Position numbers and translations under genes: made by a program. Shown here piece after piece: positions 48,099 to 50,594 of a DNA stretch of 50,594 nt. Positions within the stretch are counted from its first letter, which is position 1, and each line of letters starts with the position of its first letter. Under the pieces are notes generated by a model. It was given only the letters and a program-made list of their open reading frames with translations, was not told the DNA's origin and ran no database searches. This DNA is from a virus. The DNA lies in IMG/VR virus record IMGVR_UViG_3300033144_006685, positions 1-50,594 of that record, one strand, 5' to 3'.

Positions 48099-49279
48099 TA
48101 GACCCCTACCCCTAGCATTGGCATGCGGGTTGGATCAATTGCTGCGGGAGGAATATCAACCTCTGATGGGATCTCGATGAACTGAGTAGTGGACCTAACG
48201 GTCACACCAACAGCCGTAGCTGTCTGCGTGAGTCCCACCTCGTCATCATCAGCCAGTGTTTCTGAGCCAGTCAGGTCGCTGACGAGTCCGGTCCCTGTCG
48301 GGACTATGACAATGTTAGTAGATGTAGTGGTATTGAGTCGGAACGCCATTGCGGGATTTGTCGCGCTTGGAAACTCACTCATATAAACACGAAGATTGGC
48401 GACAATCTCTACGCCGATTCGCGCCATCTGCTTCGTATCACCCGATACCTCTGAAGTTAATTGGCCAGCGGAGCCGTGGAGTATCGGGTCGTACATTTGC
48501 GTGGTGCTCCAAGTATGGGTATATGGCGGACCTCGAAGAGCCTCATCAATGTCCGTATCCATTTGCATTTGTTCCCAGTCGGCTGCTGGGGTGCCATCAA
48601 AGTCAGAAATGAAGCCGACACCATCATCGGCAGCATTCGATTCGGTGCCAGTGGTATCTTCTTTGATCCCGGTTTCAACCGAATATGAGATCACAAGATT
48701 GCTGGATTTCACTCCGTCGTAATGAGCGAGATCAACCGTTGAGGTGGTGTCTAGGATTCCACGCAAATTACTAAATACCATCGTGCGTACGAGATTAGTC
48801 ATTACCTCTACTGCTGTTATGCTATCACCACCCCACAGACTGGTAAATCTATCGCTATTCGCGGATTGACCTAGCTTCCCACCGACGATTCCGGAGACGC
48901 CCCCGGCAACGGACACTAGTGGTGACTCGAACTGCGCGTTGTCGTTGTGCATGCCGTCGTTCACGTAGTCACACGCGATCAGCGAATCAATAGCAGGTGA
49001 TTCGGTGCCGGTGTTGTCCTCAACGACCCCAACAGCCGTCCCAGAGGCAACCAGATTGGTCGAAGCGGTCCCATCGTCAGTGAACTCATAAGAGCAGGTA
49101 AAGCCACCAGAGTGGCTTGATATCCAACCATACATGTCCTCATAGACGTGAGGACCATAATCCTTAAACTGTGCGGATGCTTCGTCGGGCGGCTGGAAAC
49201 CGGGGATCAACGACGCGAAAAAGTCATCACCATGCTCGCTGACGAATGACGACTTACTACCAATCCGATATTTGGGCAT
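48098..49279 (-). CDS. Structural protein with three internal repeats
   Basis: A 393-residue protein. Three copies of a unit S(S/T)N(L/I)V ... D.TG(T)E(S/T) ... (A)DD.V occur near residues 74, 193 and 319, each about 40 residues long, in an otherwise Thr/Ser/Asp-rich beta-type protein. The last repeat (GLVSDLTGSETLADDDEVG) is close to the C-terminus. Follows the 229-residue gene directly. A virion or adhesion role is likely; exact job unknown. Confidence 0.65.
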   Translation of the reverse strand: MPKYRIGSKSSFVSEHGDDFFASLIPGFQPPDEASAQFKDYGPHVYEDMYGWISSHSGGFTCSYEFTDDGTASTNLVASGTAVGVVEDNTGTESPAIDSLIACDYVNDGMHNDNAQFESPLVSVAGGVSGIVGGKLGQSANSDRFTSLWGGDSITAVEVMTNLVRTMVFSNLRGILDTTSTVDLAHYDGVKSSNLVISYSVETGIKEDTTGTESNAADDGVGFISDFDGTPAADWEQMQMDTDIDEALRGPPYTHTWSTTQMYDPILHGSAGQLTSEVSGDTKQMARIGVEIVANLRVYMSEFPSATNPAMAFRLNTTTSTNIVIVPTGTGLVSDLTGSETLADDDEVGLTQTATAVGVTVRSTTQFIEIPSEVDIPPAAIDPTRMPMLGVGV

Positions 49280-49969
49280 CTAACCTTCCCACATCAGTCG
49301 ACCGGAACCAAATGACAAATCAACGGCATTTGTGATTGTGTTCCGTTGAGGCGCGTTCAGTTGCCCATCGGAGTCAACGTGAAGGACACGATCGCCACCA
49401 GAACCCTCAAACCACCACTGTACCGATCCACGGTCGATAGCGTACCGCGTCTCGCCTTCAGCCAATGCTCGCTGCTGTAGACGAGCGTCACGGTTTACCC
49501 AGCCACTGAGTGTGGGCACTGCGTCCTGTTCGGCCTGCGCTAACGTGACAATCGCCTGCGCGGGCTTCCACGGACCATCATCCGTCTCGGCACGGTCAAG
49601 GTTCGCGATCTTCCGCGCCTTGGCGCGTGAACGGGCTTTCTGCTTCGCTTGCATCTCCTTAGTCTGCGCGGCAGGTAGGCCACGTTCGCCGATCTCATGC
49701 CACACCACCCACGAGTAGAAGCACGACTCCCACGCCTGATGTTCGTCGCCAGTCATCCACTCGCCCAGAAAGTTCTTGATTCGATTCACGGGCACCGGGT
49801 TACCAGCGTCCTGATGATCACCACACACCTCTCGAAACCCAACAATTTCGATCACTCGCGGAGTAGCGAGCGTATCGAACCGCTGGAAGACGACGCACTG
49901 GCCGTTGCCGCACGCCGTGGGATACCACGTGTTCGTCTTCCATTTCGAGGTAGGAGCGGTCCACACCAT
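49280..49969 (-). CDS. Hypothetical protein
   Basis: A 229-residue protein (MVWTAPTSKWKTNTWYPTAC) with Cys/His in the first 90 residues (ACGNGQC, EVCGDHQDAG, WESCFYSW), a basic helix KQKARSRAKARKIA in the middle and a beta-rich C-terminal half (YAIDRGSVQWWFEGSGGDRV). No known family. GGGGATAGCT precedes the ATG. Located between the methyltransferase and structural genes. Confidence 0.6.
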   Translation of the reverse strand: MVWTAPTSKWKTNTWYPTACGNGQCVVFQRFDTLATPRVIEIVGFREVCGDHQDAGNPVPVNRIKNFLGEWMTGDEHQAWESCFYSWVVWHEIGERGLPAAQTKEMQAKQKARSRAKARKIANLDRAETDDGPWKPAQAIVTLAQAEQDAVPTLSGWVNRDARLQQRALAEGETRYAIDRGSVQWWFEGSGGDRVLHVDSDGQLNAPQRNTITNAVDLSFGSGRLMWEG

Positions 49970-49971
49970 AG

Positions 49972-50544
49972 CTATCCCCTAACGATGGCCCAACCATCAT
50001 CGAACTCATCTACCTTGGCTGCTCGTCCATCCCGCGTAAGTAGTGTTCCTACATCATGTGCTGTTGCTGTGTAGGTAGGTTTAGTGCCTTGCCCACCACT
50101 AAGTAACCTACGCTTCGTTTCTGCCGTACCAATTAGCAATTCGCAACGACTACGTAACTCGCGAAGCACTTCAGCGTCTCCTACATTCGCGAGGATGATG
50201 TCGGCAGTGAAGTGCGGCCCTTCGATTTCTACATCAATCTTGACATTATTCGCCGCGATGTTCGCGCGGGCACACTCTGCGATCTCAGGGATGTACTCGA
50301 TAGCAATAACCAATTTGGCACCCATCGCTTTTGCTACCAACCCGAGAATCCCCGAGCCTGCACCAAAATCGTAGACAGCCTTGCCGTCGAAGTCTACTGA
50401 TTCCATTTCACGTAACATGGCGATTGTAGCAGGATGCCACGGCACGTATGCCTTACCATCATCGGGAACGAGACGTACCACGATGGGAGCATCCACGTCT
50501 TCACCCGGCACAGCAATCGTCACCTGTTCAGTCAATTTGATCAT
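49972..50544 (-). CDS. PrmA-like SAM-dependent methyltransferase
   Basis: The 190-residue product has the Rossmann methyltransferase core: HPATIAMLREM before motif I AVYDFGAGSGILGLVAKAMG (about 65-84), an acidic residue at the end of the second strand (VIAIEYIPE), and ADIILANVGD as motif IV. This order matches ribosomal protein L11 methyltransferase (PrmA)-like enzymes, but the PrmA N-terminal domain is missing. The target (protein, RNA or small molecule) is unknown. ATG 50544 chosen because GAAGGGCAGCATA lies before it. Confidence 0.78.
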   Translation of the reverse strand: MIKLTEQVTIAVPGEDVDAPIVVRLVPDDGKAYVPWHPATIAMLREMESVDFDGKAVYDFGAGSGILGLVAKAMGAKLVIAIEYIPEIAECARANIAANNVKIDVEIEGPHFTADIILANVGDAEVLRELRSRCELLIGTAETKRRLLSGGQGTKPTYTATAHDVGTLLTRDGRAAKVDEFDDGWAIVRG

Positions 50545-50568
50545 TATGCTGCCCTTCGGTTCCAAATT

Positions 50569-50594
50569 GCGGTAATGTAGACTGAGCTTACCGC
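50569..50594. other. Inverted repeat at the window edge
   Basis: GCGGTAA (50569..50575) and TTACCGC (50588..50594) could pair around a 12-base loop. It ends exactly at the window edge. No terminator tail is seen. Confidence 0.3.

Noticed and set aside
1-50594. Temperate lifestyle
   Set aside because: An XRE regulator and operator-like arrays are present, but no integrase, excisionase, partition protein or attachment site was seen.

Overview
This window is a tailed double-stranded DNA phage (siphovirus-type) genome, or nearly all of one. It has terminase subunits, portal, protease/scaffold, major capsid, head-tail connectors, two tail-tube-like proteins, frameshifted tail-assembly chaperones, a tape measure, tail-tip proteins, a lysis cassette and its own replication genes. 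I see no integrase, no tRNA or rRNA gene, no CRISPR array and no insertion sequence. The host cannot be named from sequence alone. An adenosylcobalamin-dependent ribonucleotide reductase, a CsrA homologue and Shine-Dalgarno sequences of GGAGG type only show a bacterial host.

Layout. Leftward from about 5.97 kb to position 1: terS, terL, then a run of modular structural (tail-appendage-like) proteins, the last running off the left edge. From 5.97 to 6.94 kb lies a gene-free control region with nine 47-48 bp units, each built on an 18 bp palindrome (YATTAGTAYRTACTAATR). Rightward from 6.9 to 14.5 kb: about 22 small, mostly unknown genes, nearly all coupled by ATGA/TAATG overlaps and rich in tiny zinc-ribbon proteins. 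This looks like an early, host-takeover region. A second repeat region (7.6-7.97 kb) with two interleaved motifs sits inside it. Each repeat region precedes an extended -10 promoter, and the two promoters share a leader element.

Leftward from 29.7 to 14.5 kb is the DNA metabolism region: a Hjc-like nuclease, an XRE regulator, an Fe-S PD-(D/E)XK nuclease, a Sak4-like ATPase, an OB-fold ssDNA-binding protein, NrdJ, CsrA, small regulators, an AEP primase-helicase, a family A polymerase, a PurZ-like enzyme, a winged-helix protein and dUTPase. Leftward from 50.5 to 29.8 kb are structure and lysis genes: a PrmA-like methyltransferase, portal, protease/scaffold, capsid, connectors, tail, tape measure, tail tip, a beta-propeller protein, a coiled-coil membrane protein, amidase, holin-like protein and a small membrane protein with an overlapping ORF.

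The most interesting biology is the PurZ-like enzyme. Its catalytic loop reads GQFGSCGKG, with Ser where adenylosuccinate synthetase has the catalytic Asp, and it lies directly beside a family A DNA polymerase. This is the signature of phages that replace adenine by 2-aminoadenine (Z) in their DNA. Other notable points are the phage CsrA, the two repeat regions, a family of extended -10 promoters, two apparently leaderless genes, a lambda-like slippery heptamer GGGAAAT before the tape measure, and a nested scaffold start inside the protease gene.
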